Positions 1 to 8,835 of a DNA stretch of 44,690 bases are shown one piece after another. Location of the stretch: the NCBI GenBank assembly GCA_000434615.1, contig FR880803.1, positions 1-44,690 of the forward strand, written 5' to 3'. The position numbers were made by a program, and so were the translations under genes. Under the pieces are notes generated by a model that had not been told where the DNA came from, did not search any database, and saw only the letters and a program-made list of their open reading frames with translations. Source of the DNA: Clostridium sp. CAG:510. GTDB taxonomy: Bacteria; Bacillota; Clostridia; Lachnospirales; Lachnospiraceae. The first letter of the stretch is position 1. The number at the start of each line of letters is the position of its first letter.

Positions 1-286
1 ACCTTAAGGAATTTACACACAAATATGGACTTGACTAGGATTTTTTGGGGACTTACGCGGATTTTCGGCTTTTCTTCTCTTTTCCGCGTAAATCATTTTC
101 AAGCCCTACGCGGATTTTGACCCGTTTCCTTCTTTTCCGCGTAATCTGGTTTCAAACCTGCCTAACCCCTTCGCTTACAGGCTAATTTCCCCCGCATGCA
201 GCTTCATTTGTCCGTACCGCAGCCAGCCAGTAAAGATACACATAAAACCAGCAATATTAAATATCTCTTTTTCATGCAATTTTCTC
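1..286. other. Non-coding left edge with hairpin repeats
   Basis: No convincing gene is seen here; the reading frames that cross it are antisense or chance. The segment contains two 53-bp hairpin repeat units (53-143, listed separately) and then about 140 bases of plain AT-rich sequence before the stop codon of the YhaN-like gene at 287. I see no strong T-run terminator for that gene. Confidence 0.6.
53..143. repeat. Tandem 53-bp hairpin repeat, locus 1 (two units)
   Basis: Two units of a palindromic element. Unit 1 has arms TTACGCGGA (53-61) and TCCGCGTAA (83-91); unit 2 has TACGCGGA (107-114) and TCCGCGTA (136-143). The first arms are spaced 53 bases apart, the same period as at 28933-29076. 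The arms are conserved between units while the loops (pyrimidine rich, about 21 bases) differ. The element does not fit an intrinsic terminator because no T-run follows the stem. It is probably a REP- or MITE-like intergenic repeat. Confidence 0.8.
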
Positions 287-2887
287 TTAAATTCTGCTTT
301 CATGACAGGTGAAGTAGAGCACCTGGTATTCTTTGGAGATAGCCCGCAGGAACCCTTTGGCAAGCTCCATTTTTTCTTTATCCAGATTGACAAACGGGTC
401 ATCCATGACAAGAAAGGGCTTTTCTTCCTTATACATGGCATCCACAAGTGCCATACGCAGGCAGATGTTTACCAAATCCTGCCAGCCGCTGCTGAGTGCG
501 GTAATCTGTCTTCTGCCGCCGCTTTCTTCCTTCGTCAGGCTGATGTTGGCATCCATTTTGTATTCCCTGGGCAGGCATCCGGTCAGCATTTCGTAATATT
601 TGTTAAAGCCGTTCATGATGGGGTCGCGGTATCTGGCGGTCAGGTTTTCCTTCGCCTGTGACAAATACTGCTTCGTTTTGTCCACTACATCATACCGGTG
701 AGCCAGCTCCTCTTTTTCTTCTGCAAGCTGCTCCAGACGCTCCTTGGCGTCCTCCACGCTGCCGGCGCGTTCCCTTAATTCTTCCATCTGCTTTTCGTAA
801 GCCCGTATTGCTCGCTCGGTGTCCGAAATATCCGTTTCCAGCTTCTGCTTCTCCGCCTGGATTTCTTCCTTGCTGCGCATCTGTGTGCCCGCCGCTTCTG
901 CCGCAGCCGCCTGCACATCCGCGTTACTTTCTTCAAATTCCTTTAATTTGGAAGAAGCCTTTTCCAGTTCTTCATAGGCAGCATGGTAACGGATAAGCTG
1001 CTCGTGAATATCCTTAAGCTGCTTTACCCGGTCGGGGTGGGGCGTCTGCCCGATTTTCTGAAGGAAAGCGCCAATCACTTCGTCCGCATCCTCGTAGACT
1101 TCCTTTGCCTTGTCGAAAGCATCCTTCTTGCGTTTCAGCTCGCTGTATTCCAGTGCCTCCCGCCACAGAAGTTCAAAGCTTTCGGAAATGTTGTTTTCGT
1201 TAATATGAATGGTAGGGTAAAACTTTCGAAGATAAGCTGTAATGTCCGCCAGCATTTCCTCTGCCCGCGCCACTTTTTCCGGCTCGGCAGCCAACTCTTT
1301 TTTCCGGTGCAGCCTGTCGTATTCCGCCTCATCTCTCCGCATATCGTAAAGCACCGCTTCCACAGTATCCGGGTAGCCGCGCAGCTCAAAATCACGGAAG
1401 AACAACTGCATTCTGTCCTCCGCCGCCTTGATGCCTGCTTCGTCCTCTTCCACTTCTTTGGCATAACCGGCTGCCTCTTCCTTGCCGGTGGGACGGTTCA
1501 TCACCGCCAGTCCCAGCATCAGCACGCCTGCAATAAGTCCCACAACAGCCGCAGGAGTGCTTACCAAAAACAGCACGCCGCCTGCAATAAGCAGAATAAC
1601 GCCGAGCGCCAGAAACAGGAAAAACAGTCTTTCCTTGTGCTTGTTCTGGTTCTGCAAAAATTCCGCCTGGATTTTTTTATGTACCAGTTCCGCCTTCACC
1701 GCCTTTTTGCGGTTCCAGTCTGCCAGCATATCGTCGATTTCTTCTTTTTCCGCCATGCCCTTCGGGTAGGCTTCCGACAAAATCTGCAGGCGTTCCTCTT
1801 CTTCCCTGGAAAGTCTGCTCGCTGCAAGTTCGCCCTGCACCTCTTTGTAACGGGAAATCTGCTCCTTCCGGGAAAGCAGCTCTGCCTGTTCCGGCAGCCC
1901 CGCCGAGAAAGTATGCGCCAATGCTTTTCGCCGTTCCTCGTCCTCGGCAAACAGACGGTTTTCCTGCATAATGCTCTTCTCTCTGTCCAGCTCCCTGCCC
2001 AGCTCCTGCATGTTCGCCAGCTCATCCTCTTCGGGAACGCTGCCCGCAAACAGGGTTCTCTTTAAGCGCACTTCTTCTTTTTTCTCTTCGTAGTCCCGAC
2101 GCAAATCCTGTAAGGAACCGGTCAGCAAGGAGCGGGAATATTCCTCCTCCACTTCCTTCTGCCTTGCCTTCATCTGCCGGCAGGCTTCCTTTTCCTTCAG
2201 GTATCGTTCTTCCACATCCTGCAACGTGCCCTCCACGGTTTCCTCCTGCCGCACTTCCGCGCTTAAGGAACCGATTTCCGAGGCAAGCTTTTTAATCTGT
2301 CCGGTGGAACGTGTGGGAGAAAGCCGGTTCATCTCGTCCGCCATGGCCTTGATGACGCTTTCGTAGTTGGTCAAATCGTCCGTGGCATCTGTCAGGTTGC
2401 CGATTTTCGCATTGATGCTGTCGCTGACGCCACATTTTCCGTCCTCCTGCACATTTACCTCATTCTGCGCCACAAACACTGTGCGCAGGAAGGACTTGTC
2501 ATCCAGTCCGAACAATGTCTCGCCGATATTGTCGCAGGAAAAATCCTTAGAAGGCAAATTGGTAGCCGCATCGTAGAGCTCGGCGCTGTCGTCCTTTTCC
2601 TTGGCACCGAAGGTACGCTGCAGAATGTAACGCTTTCCGCCGGTTTCAAAGACAATTTTTCCTCCATAGGTGCCTTTGTTCCAGGGACGGTATTTTTCAC
2701 GCTCCCTGTCCGCCAAAAGCTTTTTGCTTTCTCCGGCAAAGCCGAAAAACATGACCTTGATAAATGCCGCCAGCGTGCTTTTTCCCCAGGCATTGCGCTC
2801 TAAAAAGACCGTAATTCCTTCCGAAAAGTTTCTCTCGTATTCGTTTAATTTTCCAAAATTTTCAATGGAGCAACTAATTAATTTCAT
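287..2887 (-). CDS. YhaN/SbcC-like AAA ATPase with membrane hairpin
   Basis: 866-residue SMC/Rad50-type ATPase, partner of the metallophosphoesterase encoded just upstream (start and stop overlap as ATGA, with a GGAGAGGAG ribosome site inside the upstream gene). N-terminal ATPase half at residues 1-60, long charged coiled coils about 190-420 and 470-780, and a C-terminal half with a signature-like LSSGWQD (about 798) and Walker B FLVMDDP (about 825). The P-loop region reads ERNAWGKST (30-38): the glycines normally at the first and fourth positions are replaced, while GKST is kept. Residues about 421-442 and 445-465 form two hydrophobic segments in the middle of the coil, where SbcC has its zinc hook; no CxxC hook is seen. 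Likely acts with YhaO-like nuclease in DNA end processing at the membrane; this role is inferred from the family. Confidence 0.85.
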   Translation of the reverse strand: MKLISCSIENFGKLNEYERNFSEGITVFLERNAWGKSTLAAFIKVMFFGFAGESKKLLADREREKYRPWNKGTYGGKIVFETGGKRYILQRTFGAKEKDDSAELYDAATNLPSKDFSCDNIGETLFGLDDKSFLRTVFVAQNEVNVQEDGKCGVSDSINAKIGNLTDATDDLTNYESVIKAMADEMNRLSPTRSTGQIKKLASEIGSLSAEVRQEETVEGTLQDVEERYLKEKEACRQMKARQKEVEEEYSRSLLTGSLQDLRRDYEEKKEEVRLKRTLFAGSVPEEDELANMQELGRELDREKSIMQENRLFAEDEERRKALAHTFSAGLPEQAELLSRKEQISRYKEVQGELAASRLSREEEERLQILSEAYPKGMAEKEEIDDMLADWNRKKAVKAELVHKKIQAEFLQNQNKHKERLFFLFLALGVILLIAGGVLFLVSTPAAVVGLIAGVLMLGLAVMNRPTGKEEAAGYAKEVEEDEAGIKAAEDRMQLFFRDFELRGYPDTVEAVLYDMRRDEAEYDRLHRKKELAAEPEKVARAEEMLADITAYLRKFYPTIHINENNISESFELLWREALEYSELKRKKDAFDKAKEVYEDADEVIGAFLQKIGQTPHPDRVKQLKDIHEQLIRYHAAYEELEKASSKLKEFEESNADVQAAAAEAAGTQMRSKEEIQAEKQKLETDISDTERAIRAYEKQMEELRERAGSVEDAKERLEQLAEEKEELAHRYDVVDKTKQYLSQAKENLTARYRDPIMNGFNKYYEMLTGCLPREYKMDANISLTKEESGGRRQITALSSGWQDLVNICLRMALVDAMYKEEKPFLVMDDPFVNLDKEKMELAKGFLRAISKEYQVLYFTCHESRI

Positions 2888-3996
2888 CCTGCGAACTCCT
2901 CTCCGGCAAGTGCCTGCAAGCCACAGCGTATAATTTCACTCTGCATTTCGGGTGTCAGGGTCGTATCCTGCATGACGGTCCGGACAAATTCGCCCTTTAA
3001 GGACTCGTCTAAAAGATAATCCGTGTAATCCACCTTCAGCCGGGTGCTGTCTTTTACTTTTACAAAGAAAAAGCGGGGTGAAAAACGTTCCTGTATATAG
3101 GAAACATTGCATTCGCAGGAAACATCCACTTCTCCGGTAAGTTCTATTTTCAGTAAACTGCCCGGTGCATAATCCTTTTCCCGAAGCACCTCTTCTACCC
3201 TCTGTATCATTTCATCGGAATGCAGGCAGCCCGTCACATCCACCGGCACGGTATACAGATTGCGGTAAGCAAACGGAATAAATTCATGGGTAAGCGTTCC
3301 GGTTTCTTCCTCAATGGTAAGCATTTCAAAACCATGCTCCCCGCATTCGTCAAAGCCTCTTCCCTCGAGGCAGCCCGGATAGCAGTAAATTCCTCTTGCA
3401 TCCAGTGCTTCCACCACATGGGCATGCACATGCCCCAGTGCCAGATAATCAATTCCTTTATTTTTCAAAAGCGACATGCTGATGACTTCCGTTTTGTCCT
3501 TGGAGCGGTATTCCGCACTCTGTCCGTGCAGGGTCACGATATTTAAATCCCTGCTGTCCAGAGAAAGCGCCGGATAAATCAGGCTGCTGTTTTCCGCATT
3601 CAGTTCCACGCCGGACAGCATCACCCTGCCCCGTCTGGTCGTTCCCACCTCATAGCTTAACCAGGTGTCGGAAAACAAATGCAGGTTCTCCGGGATTTCC
3701 TCCATGGAAGCCAGGAAGCTGTTGACATCATGATTTCCCTTCAGATAATAAAACGCAATATCGGGATGCTCTTTGATGCTTGTATACACGGCGCTCATGG
3801 CAGTCCGGGAAACAGAATTCGTGTCAAACAAATCACCCGCAATGAGGATGGCAGCGACGCCCTGTTCTGCGGCATATTCTATCATCCGCCTGTAGGTGTT
3901 TAAGATTTCCGCTTTTCTCTTTTTTCTTTTTTCCGCATCAAAATTTGTGTTCATGCGGGAGTCTATATGCAAATCCGCACAATGAAGTATCTTCAT
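2884..3996 (-). CDS. YhaO/SbcD-like metallophosphoesterase (DNA nuclease)
   Basis: 370-residue calcineurin-like phosphoesterase. The metal ligands are visible in order: CADLHIDS near the N terminus (D-x-H), AGDLFDTN, KGNHD, and LGHVHAH in the C-terminal half of the catalytic domain. This is the Mre11/SbcD/YhaO pattern, a manganese-dependent nuclease working with the neighbouring coiled-coil ATPase. I chose the ATG at 3996 because it begins the family-typical MKILHCADLH and has GGAG eight bases upstream; a longer GTG reading (4044) lacks a well placed site. An extended -10 promoter sits at 4059-4067. The gene overlaps the ATPase by four bases, so the two should be translated together. Confidence 0.88.
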   Translation of the reverse strand: MKILHCADLHIDSRMNTNFDAEKRKKRKAEILNTYRRMIEYAAEQGVAAILIAGDLFDTNSVSRTAMSAVYTSIKEHPDIAFYYLKGNHDVNSFLASMEEIPENLHLFSDTWLSYEVGTTRRGRVMLSGVELNAENSSLIYPALSLDSRDLNIVTLHGQSAEYRSKDKTEVISMSLLKNKGIDYLALGHVHAHVVEALDARGIYCYPGCLEGRGFDECGEHGFEMLTIEEETGTLTHEFIPFAYRNLYTVPVDVTGCLHSDEMIQRVEEVLREKDYAPGSLLKIELTGEVDVSCECNVSYIQERFSPRFFFVKVKDSTRLKVDYTDYLLDESLKGEFVRTVMQDTTLTPEMQSEIIRCGLQALAGEEFAG

Positions 3997-4058
3997 AAAA
4001 ATGCTCCGTTCCCGAAGGCTCCATGCCGTAAACATGTCTCCCACGTTTCTATTTATGT

Positions 4059-4067
4059 ATTATAACA
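4059..4067 (-). promoter_or_regulatory. Extended -10 promoter of the yhaO-yhaN pair
   Basis: On the minus strand the sequence reads TGTTATAAT, a TGn-extended -10 with a perfect TATAAT hexamer (4059-4064). No good -35 is visible, as expected for an extended -10. It lies between the LacI-gene terminator and the nuclease start, giving a leader of about 50 bases. Confidence 0.55.
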
Positions 4068-4084
4068 TGTTTTTCTGCACACAA

Positions 4085-4136
4085 AAATACCCATTGCACA
4101 TTTCTTTGCAGCATTTCTGCCGTGCAACGGGTATTT
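4085..4136 (-). terminator. Intrinsic terminator of the sugar operon
   Basis: Arms 4085-4099 and 4122-4136 form a 15-bp stem (one G-U in RNA) on the minus strand, followed by a TTTTTG tract. The 22-base loop holds a small inner stem (GCAG/CTGC). It lies 44 bases after the stop codon of the LacI-type gene and ends the transporter operon. Confidence 0.85.
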
Positions 4137-4179
4137 CACTTTTCAGGGTTCCGTATACAGTTTTTCGCCTGTCTCGCAT

Positions 4180-5202
4180 TTACTTCACTTCCGCAACGGA
4201 ATCACGGATAATCAGGGTGCCGCTGATGACCTTGCGGCTGGGTTTTTCGCCCTGTCCGGCAATCTGCTTCTGCAGCGTATCTACTGCCAGCATGGTCATG
4301 GCATCCACATCGACCTCCACGGTGGTAAGCTTCGGTGTGGAATATTCCCCGAAGGAATAGTTATCAAATCCGACTACGGAAATATCCTCCGGCACCCGGT
4401 AGCCACGGTCTTTCAGCTTCTGGATAAGGGCGTATGCCACGGTATCGCAGTTGCAGACAAAGGCGGTGGGCATATCCTTAGGCAGTTTGATTTCAATAAA
4501 TTTACCCTGGTCCGTTCTGTCCGGGATAAGATATTCGGGATGCACCTCCAGTCTGTTGGCAAGCAGCGACCGGTAATAACCTAAGTACCGGTCCAAAATA
4601 CTGGCAGTGGTGTATATATTTCCGATAAATGCAATCTTTTTATGTCCCTTGCCCACCAGATAATTGGTGAGAAGGTATTCTCCGTAAATATTGTCCGTAA
4701 TCACGGCATCCACATCAATGGTCTTGTTGTAAAAGTCGAGGTATACCGTGTGGATACCGGTCTTTTTGATAAAAAGCAGGTATTCCGCTTTCATTTGTCC
4801 AAGCACAATCAGTCCGTCTATTTTGTTGTTGCTGATGATGCGGGGCAGCTCGTTGCCATCCTCCATCTCCTGCGTCACAATTTCCAGAATACCGGAATAT
4901 TCGTAGTCAGTCAGGTGCTTGATAATGTTCTGGTACATTTTTAAATAAAAAGAATTCTCCGTTTCGTCCATATACCGTGAAGCTACTATTACGCCGATAT
5001 TGAAGCAATGGCCCTCCCGCAATGCCTTGGCCGTTGCATTATAGCGGTATCCCATTTCCTCAGCGGTCTTCTTTATCTGGGCACGAAGCTCTTCGCTGAC
5101 ACCTTCTTTATTGTTAAATGCTTTGGATACGGTTACAACACTGACGCCTAATTTCTGCGCAATGTCCTTCATGGTAATCTTTGGTTCGGTATTCCTTATC
5201 AT
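4180..5202 (-). CDS. LacI/GalR-family transcriptional regulator
   Basis: 340 residues. N-terminal LacI helix-turn-helix (about residues 10-32: MKDIAQKLGVSVVTVSKAFN) and hinge region, then a periplasmic-binding-like sensor domain (from about 66) with the usual IDGLIVLGQ, IAFIGN and SVVGFDNYSFG segments. It follows the two permease genes and has its own promoter (5252-5280), so it can be made with or apart from the operon. The start at 5202 has AAGGAG 11 bases upstream; an internal ATG at 5172 begins the helix-turn-helix itself and is too late. Probably the local repressor of the CUT1 transporter; the ligand is unknown. A CcpA-like global role is not supported by its position. Confidence 0.92.
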   Translation of the reverse strand: MIRNTEPKITMKDIAQKLGVSVVTVSKAFNNKEGVSEELRAQIKKTAEEMGYRYNATAKALREGHCFNIGVIVASRYMDETENSFYLKMYQNIIKHLTDYEYSGILEIVTQEMEDGNELPRIISNNKIDGLIVLGQMKAEYLLFIKKTGIHTVYLDFYNKTIDVDAVITDNIYGEYLLTNYLVGKGHKKIAFIGNIYTTASILDRYLGYYRSLLANRLEVHPEYLIPDRTDQGKFIEIKLPKDMPTAFVCNCDTVAYALIQKLKDRGYRVPEDISVVGFDNYSFGEYSTPKLTTVEVDVDAMTMLAVDTLQKQIAGQGEKPSRKVISGTLIIRDSVAEVK

Positions 5203-5251
5203 CCGGGACGTTTACTCCTTTTCATCTGCAATTTTATGCAAATATACAGTT

Positions 5252-5280
5252 ATTATAGGATAAATTCCACAGTTTTTCCA
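5252..5280 (-). promoter_or_regulatory. Promoter of the LacI-type gene
   Basis: On the minus strand: -35 TGGAAA (5275-5280), 17-base spacer, -10 TATAAT (5252-5257). It lies in the 111-base gap after the second permease gene and supports separate expression of the regulator. Confidence 0.6.
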
Positions 5281-5313
5281 TATAAACTTTGTAAACTTAT
5301 CATACAGTAAACA

Positions 5314-6195
5314 TTAACCCTTTACGGCGCCGTTGGTAAGGCCGCTGTAAATCTGCTTCTGGCAGAGAATAAATACAATCAGCGCGGGAATTAAGGAAAT
5401 AATTACACCGGCACAGATTAAGTTGTACTGGTTTCCCATAGGTCCCACGAAAACGTTAAGACAAGTGGAAACCGTATAAATTTTCGGGCTTGCCATTTCC
5501 AGATACAGGTGTGACATATAGAATTCGTTGTAGGTATTCACGCCCTTTAACACCATACTGGTTACAATCGCCGGTTTTAACAGCGGGAAAATGATGGTGC
5601 GGTAAATACGGAAATAGGAAGCACCGTCCATAATGGCGGACTCGTCAATGGAGATGGATATATTTTCAATAAACTGGATAAAAATATAAATGGAAATAAC
5701 ATCCGTACCGCACATCAGGACAATGTAGCCATACAAGTGGTTAATCAGTCCCGTCTGGTACATAATGTTATAAACCGTTACCTGCATTGCCACGCCGGGC
5801 ACCATGCTGGCAACCATGAACAGACCTCTTACCAGTCCGTTTCCCGGAAACTTGAAGCGGCTCAGTACAAACGCAAGCTGGGAGCCGATGATGATGGAAA
5901 TCGCCAGTACGAATACCAATACAATAAAGGAATTTAAGAAGGCCTTTCCCATATCGGCACGGTTCCAGGCATTGATGTAAGAGCTTAAGTTAAAAAGGTT
6001 CTGCGGCAGGGTTGTTACCTGTGTGGTTGCATACTCTTCATTAGTCTTGGCTGCCGTAAGCAGACAATAAATAATCGGAGCAATAGCGCAGAAGGAGAAA
6101 AATACCAGTGAAAAATATTTTAAGAATGTAAGAATTTCCTTTCTTACTTTATGCCCGGTTAAGGGCTGCGATTTGGTTGCTGCTATGCTTCCCAT
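5314..6195 (-). CDS. CUT1 sugar ABC transporter permease (MalG/ARAN-type)
   Basis: 293-residue inner-membrane permease. About six hydrophobic segments, with the cytoplasmic EAA loop visible as DESAIMDGASYFRIYRTIIFPLLKPAI, which docks the ATPase. The N-terminal arm and C-terminal NGAVKG ending are typical of MalG-like partners. The start overlaps the upstream permease gene by 13 bases and has AAAGGAG ten bases ahead, so the two are translationally linked. No ATP-binding subunit is encoded nearby; a shared MsmK/UgpC-type ATPase elsewhere is expected. Confidence 0.93.
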   Translation of the reverse strand: MGSIAATKSQPLTGHKVRKEILTFLKYFSLVFFSFCAIAPIIYCLLTAAKTNEEYATTQVTTLPQNLFNLSSYINAWNRADMGKAFLNSFIVLVFVLAISIIIGSQLAFVLSRFKFPGNGLVRGLFMVASMVPGVAMQVTVYNIMYQTGLINHLYGYIVLMCGTDVISIYIFIQFIENISISIDESAIMDGASYFRIYRTIIFPLLKPAIVTSMVLKGVNTYNEFYMSHLYLEMASPKIYTVSTCLNVFVGPMGNQYNLICAGVIISLIPALIVFILCQKQIYSGLTNGAVKG

Positions 6196-7235
6196 GGCTT
6201 ACCTGCTCCTTTCTTTGCCTTCTTTTCCCTGATGCGTGCAATCCTGGCATCTCTCTTTAAGGTTGCGTTCGGTACTTCATTTTCATAATTATCAAAGAAA
6301 ATCTTGAACACAAGCTTCTGAAGAAGGGTCACAATCAAAATAATGATAAAGAGTACGATTGCCATGGCTGCCGCCATACCGATTTTCTTGTTTTCCTGCG
6401 CCATTTTGTGCATCAGGGTGAAATACGTTTCGGTGCCGTTGTTACCGCCGGTGATAACCCAGGGCTGGTCGAAGGCACTTAAGGAACCGGAAATGGCAAG
6501 AATGACATTCAGGGTCAGAATGGTCTTGATGCCCGGCAGGATAATATATCGAAATTGCTGAAATCTGTTGGCACCGTCCAGCATGGATGCCTCGTAAAGA
6601 CCGGAGTCAATGGACATGATGGCACCGATGAAAAGCACCATATTCTGTCCGCAGTATCTCCACACGGAGGTGCTTGCCAGTACAATGTTGTTGACACTCT
6701 TATCGCCTAACCAGTTCGGCAGGCTGTCCTTAGCAAATCCCAGTGCACCTAAGATGGAGTCGAAACCAAATCCTGGTGTAAAGAAGAATTTGAAAATAAA
6801 TCCGATAGCAATACCGCTTATCAGGTACGGGAAGAACATAATTCCCTTAAAGATGTTGCCGCCTTTTACCTTAAAGCTTAAGACGGTTGCAAGATACAGG
6901 GCAAGTACAGTCTGAATGAGTGCGCCCACCAGATAGTAAAGGCTATTCTTCAAAGTGCTTAAAATAGTGCCCTTTTTAAACAAATCTATGTAGTTTTTCA
7001 AACCTACGAATTCGTAGTTGCCGGCATTGTATCCTGCATACGTTTTAATCTTGTAGAAACTGAATTTAATCATTTCCAAAAACGGATAATATGTAAATAA
7101 AAGTAATAAAAACAAGGGAATGAGCATAAACGCCACGGTTATAGCGATTTTCTGCCCCCTGCGGCTTTTAAGGAACCCCCAAAGACCTTTTCTGGCATGT
7201 GCAGGGCTGCCTGCCTTATTTACGGAACCTGCCAT
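6183..7235 (-). CDS. CUT1 sugar ABC transporter permease (MalF-type)
   Basis: 350-residue inner-membrane permease with about six membrane segments and an EAA loop (YEASMLDGANRFQQFRYIILP). N-terminal basic cytoplasmic arm before the first helix (IAITVAFMLIPLFLLLLF). I chose the ATG at 7235: it has GGAGG eight bases upstream, while the ATG at 7256 has no ribosome site. Forms the heterodimeric channel with the next gene. Substrate cannot be read from the sequence. Confidence 0.92.
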   Translation of the reverse strand: MAGSVNKAGSPAHARKGLWGFLKSRRGQKIAITVAFMLIPLFLLLLFTYYPFLEMIKFSFYKIKTYAGYNAGNYEFVGLKNYIDLFKKGTILSTLKNSLYYLVGALIQTVLALYLATVLSFKVKGGNIFKGIMFFPYLISGIAIGFIFKFFFTPGFGFDSILGALGFAKDSLPNWLGDKSVNNIVLASTSVWRYCGQNMVLFIGAIMSIDSGLYEASMLDGANRFQQFRYIILPGIKTILTLNVILAISGSLSAFDQPWVITGGNNGTETYFTLMHKMAQENKKIGMAAAMAIVLFIIILIVTLLQKLVFKIFFDNYENEVPNATLKRDARIARIREKKAKKGAGKPWEA

Positions 7236-7269
7236 TTCTTTTCCTCCACCATGCATTTTTTAAGAAGCA

Positions 7270-7293
7270 GGAGCCGAGGATATCCCCGGCTCC
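7270..7293 (-). other. Stem-loop between binding-protein and permease genes
   Basis: A 10-bp stem (7270-7279 with 7284-7293; loop ATAT). In the minus-strand RNA the one DNA mismatch becomes a G-U pair. No T-run follows, so it is more likely an RNA 3'-end stabiliser or leaky attenuator than a full terminator. It sits 17 bases after the binding-protein stop, a place where many sugar operons set excess binding protein over permease. Confidence 0.75.
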
Positions 7294-7309
7294 CTATAAA
7301 TACCGTCTC

Positions 7310-8773
7310 TTAGTAAAGAATTTCTACGCTGTACTCTTCCTGAGCATCGGTCCATGCCTGATTCCATTCGTCCATAATTTCGTCGAATGTCTTATCACCT
7401 GCAGCTGCATGCTCGATCAGCTTCTGGCTCTTGGTGTCACCGCCATTGCAAACGTTTAATTCGGACTCTACGTTTACGTTGCTTAACAGGTCTTCTTCGC
7501 CGGAAAGTGCGGGAAGGTCTGTTACGAATTCCACACCTTCAAATGCCTGATACATTTCAGGGAAGTTGTCGTCATCTGCTGCTACGGGGATACCGCCTTC
7601 ATTAAAAGCAAATCCGGACTTTTCGGTCATCCACTTTACGAATACCATAGCGGCTGCCTGATTGTCAGCGGAAGAATTCTTGTTGATACCGAAGCAGTAG
7701 TCCGCGCCGGAAGTAGCATACTGTTTACCGTTTACGGTAATGGGGAATGCCATGTAGCCTACGTTTTCAGGCGTATCGCCTGCTGCCTGCATCTGGGAAT
7801 AAGCCCAGGAGCCAACTACCATACAACCGATTTCGCCTCTGTGAAGCATACCCTTACTGGATTCCCAGTCGGTGTTCATGTAGTTGTCTTCGGTCAGACC
7901 GTTTGCAACTGCATCATACATAATCTTGAATACGTTGTATGCGTGAGCGCCGTCGCCGTAATCCTGGAAAGGATTTGCAGTATGAACGAGCTTCTGGTTC
8001 TTATAGGTGTCATCACCGGTTGCGGTGCCGCTGATATGGTCATCCCACTGGCTCATGGTCCATCCTGCTGCATAGTTGGTGTAAAGAGGAATGGCGTCGG
8101 TGTTGTCCTTGATTGCCTGAAGGGCATTCATGAATTCTTCGGGTGTCTTGGGAATGGAAGTAATGCCTGCATCAGCGAACACCTTCTTATTATAAACAAT
8201 ACCCTGTGCGGTACCGGTTGAGGCTACACCGTAAACCTGACCGTCGGACAGCCATCTGGATGCGTATCTTACCTGCTGCTCCATGTCCTCAAGAGATCCG
8301 TAAGGAATGAAGTAGGAAGAGATTTCAGCCATATCAATGGAAGGAATCATCATGATGTCACCCCAGTTACCGCTGGAAAGAGCAAGCAGTGCATCCTGCT
8401 CATAATCGGTGGTAGCATCTACTTCTACAGTAATGTTGGGATACATTTCGTTGAATGCCTTTATGTATTCGCTGTAGGGATGAGCGGCTGCAGGCTCTGC
8501 ATTGTCAAGCAGGTCGGTTCTGTTGCTGAACCATTTAATGGTTGCGGTTAAATCAGTGTAGCTTTCTCCCAATACGATATCTGCATAATTTAAGGTATCG
8601 CTGTCTCCGGTGTTGGCATCCGCCTCATCGGTTGCTGCGGTTGTGCTCTCTGCCGGTGTGGTCTGTGTTCCTGTTTCGTTGTTTCCGCTATTTGCAGTCT
8701 TGTCGCCGCAGGCAACTAAGGAAAGTGCAAATACGGAAGCCATACATACTGCTAAAACTTTTTTCAGTTTCAT
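7310..8773 (-). CDS. Sugar ABC transporter substrate-binding lipoprotein
   Basis: 487 residues. N-terminal lipoprotein signal (MKLKKVLAVCMASVFALSL then the lipobox LVAC, Cys at about 22), a Ser/Thr/Asn/Glu-rich linker to about 65, and a family 1 solute-binding fold typical of CUT1 systems. Start at 8773: GGAGG lies 12 bases upstream, and an upstream ATG (8785) directly abuts the ribosome site and is unlikely. First gene of the operon, reading into the two permeases. Probably binds an oligosaccharide outside the membrane; the substrate is unknown. Confidence 0.93.
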   Translation of the reverse strand: MKLKKVLAVCMASVFALSLVACGDKTANSGNNETGTQTTPAESTTAATDEADANTGDSDTLNYADIVLGESYTDLTATIKWFSNRTDLLDNAEPAAAHPYSEYIKAFNEMYPNITVEVDATTDYEQDALLALSSGNWGDIMMIPSIDMAEISSYFIPYGSLEDMEQQVRYASRWLSDGQVYGVASTGTAQGIVYNKKVFADAGITSIPKTPEEFMNALQAIKDNTDAIPLYTNYAAGWTMSQWDDHISGTATGDDTYKNQKLVHTANPFQDYGDGAHAYNVFKIMYDAVANGLTEDNYMNTDWESSKGMLHRGEIGCMVVGSWAYSQMQAAGDTPENVGYMAFPITVNGKQYATSGADYCFGINKNSSADNQAAAMVFVKWMTEKSGFAFNEGGIPVAADDDNFPEMYQAFEGVEFVTDLPALSGEEDLLSNVNVESELNVCNGGDTKSQKLIEHAAAGDKTFDEIMDEWNQAWTDAQEEYSVEILY

Positions 8774-8799
8774 AATGTGTAACATCCTCCTTTATTTAA

Positions 8800-8815
8800 T
8801 TAACTTTATCGTTAA
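8800..8815. promoter_or_regulatory. Candidate LacI-type operator
   Basis: TTAAC-N6-GTTAA inverted repeat (8800-8804 and 8811-8815), 12 bases downstream of the -10 hexamer, so it overlaps the first transcribed bases. A TTAACTT direct repeat (8800, 8812) overlaps it. Position fits a repressor such as the operon's own LacI-type protein. A matching copy was not found before the LacI gene itself, so the assignment is tentative. Confidence 0.4.
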
Positions 8816-8826
8816 CTTCATTTTGT

Positions 8827-8835
8827 ATTGTAGCA
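8827..8835 (-). promoter_or_regulatory. Extended -10 promoter of sugar transporter operon
   Basis: Minus strand TGCTACAAT: TGn extension plus TACAAT hexamer (8827-8832). The same nine bases recur before the thioesterase gene (18688-18696). No good -35 at 17 bases. Confidence 0.5.

Noticed and set aside
983..2065. 360-residue open frame on the plus strand
   Set aside because: Antisense to the coiled-coil part of the YhaN-like gene; no ribosome site, and a Lys/Glu-rich coding strand often leaves such antisense frames open.
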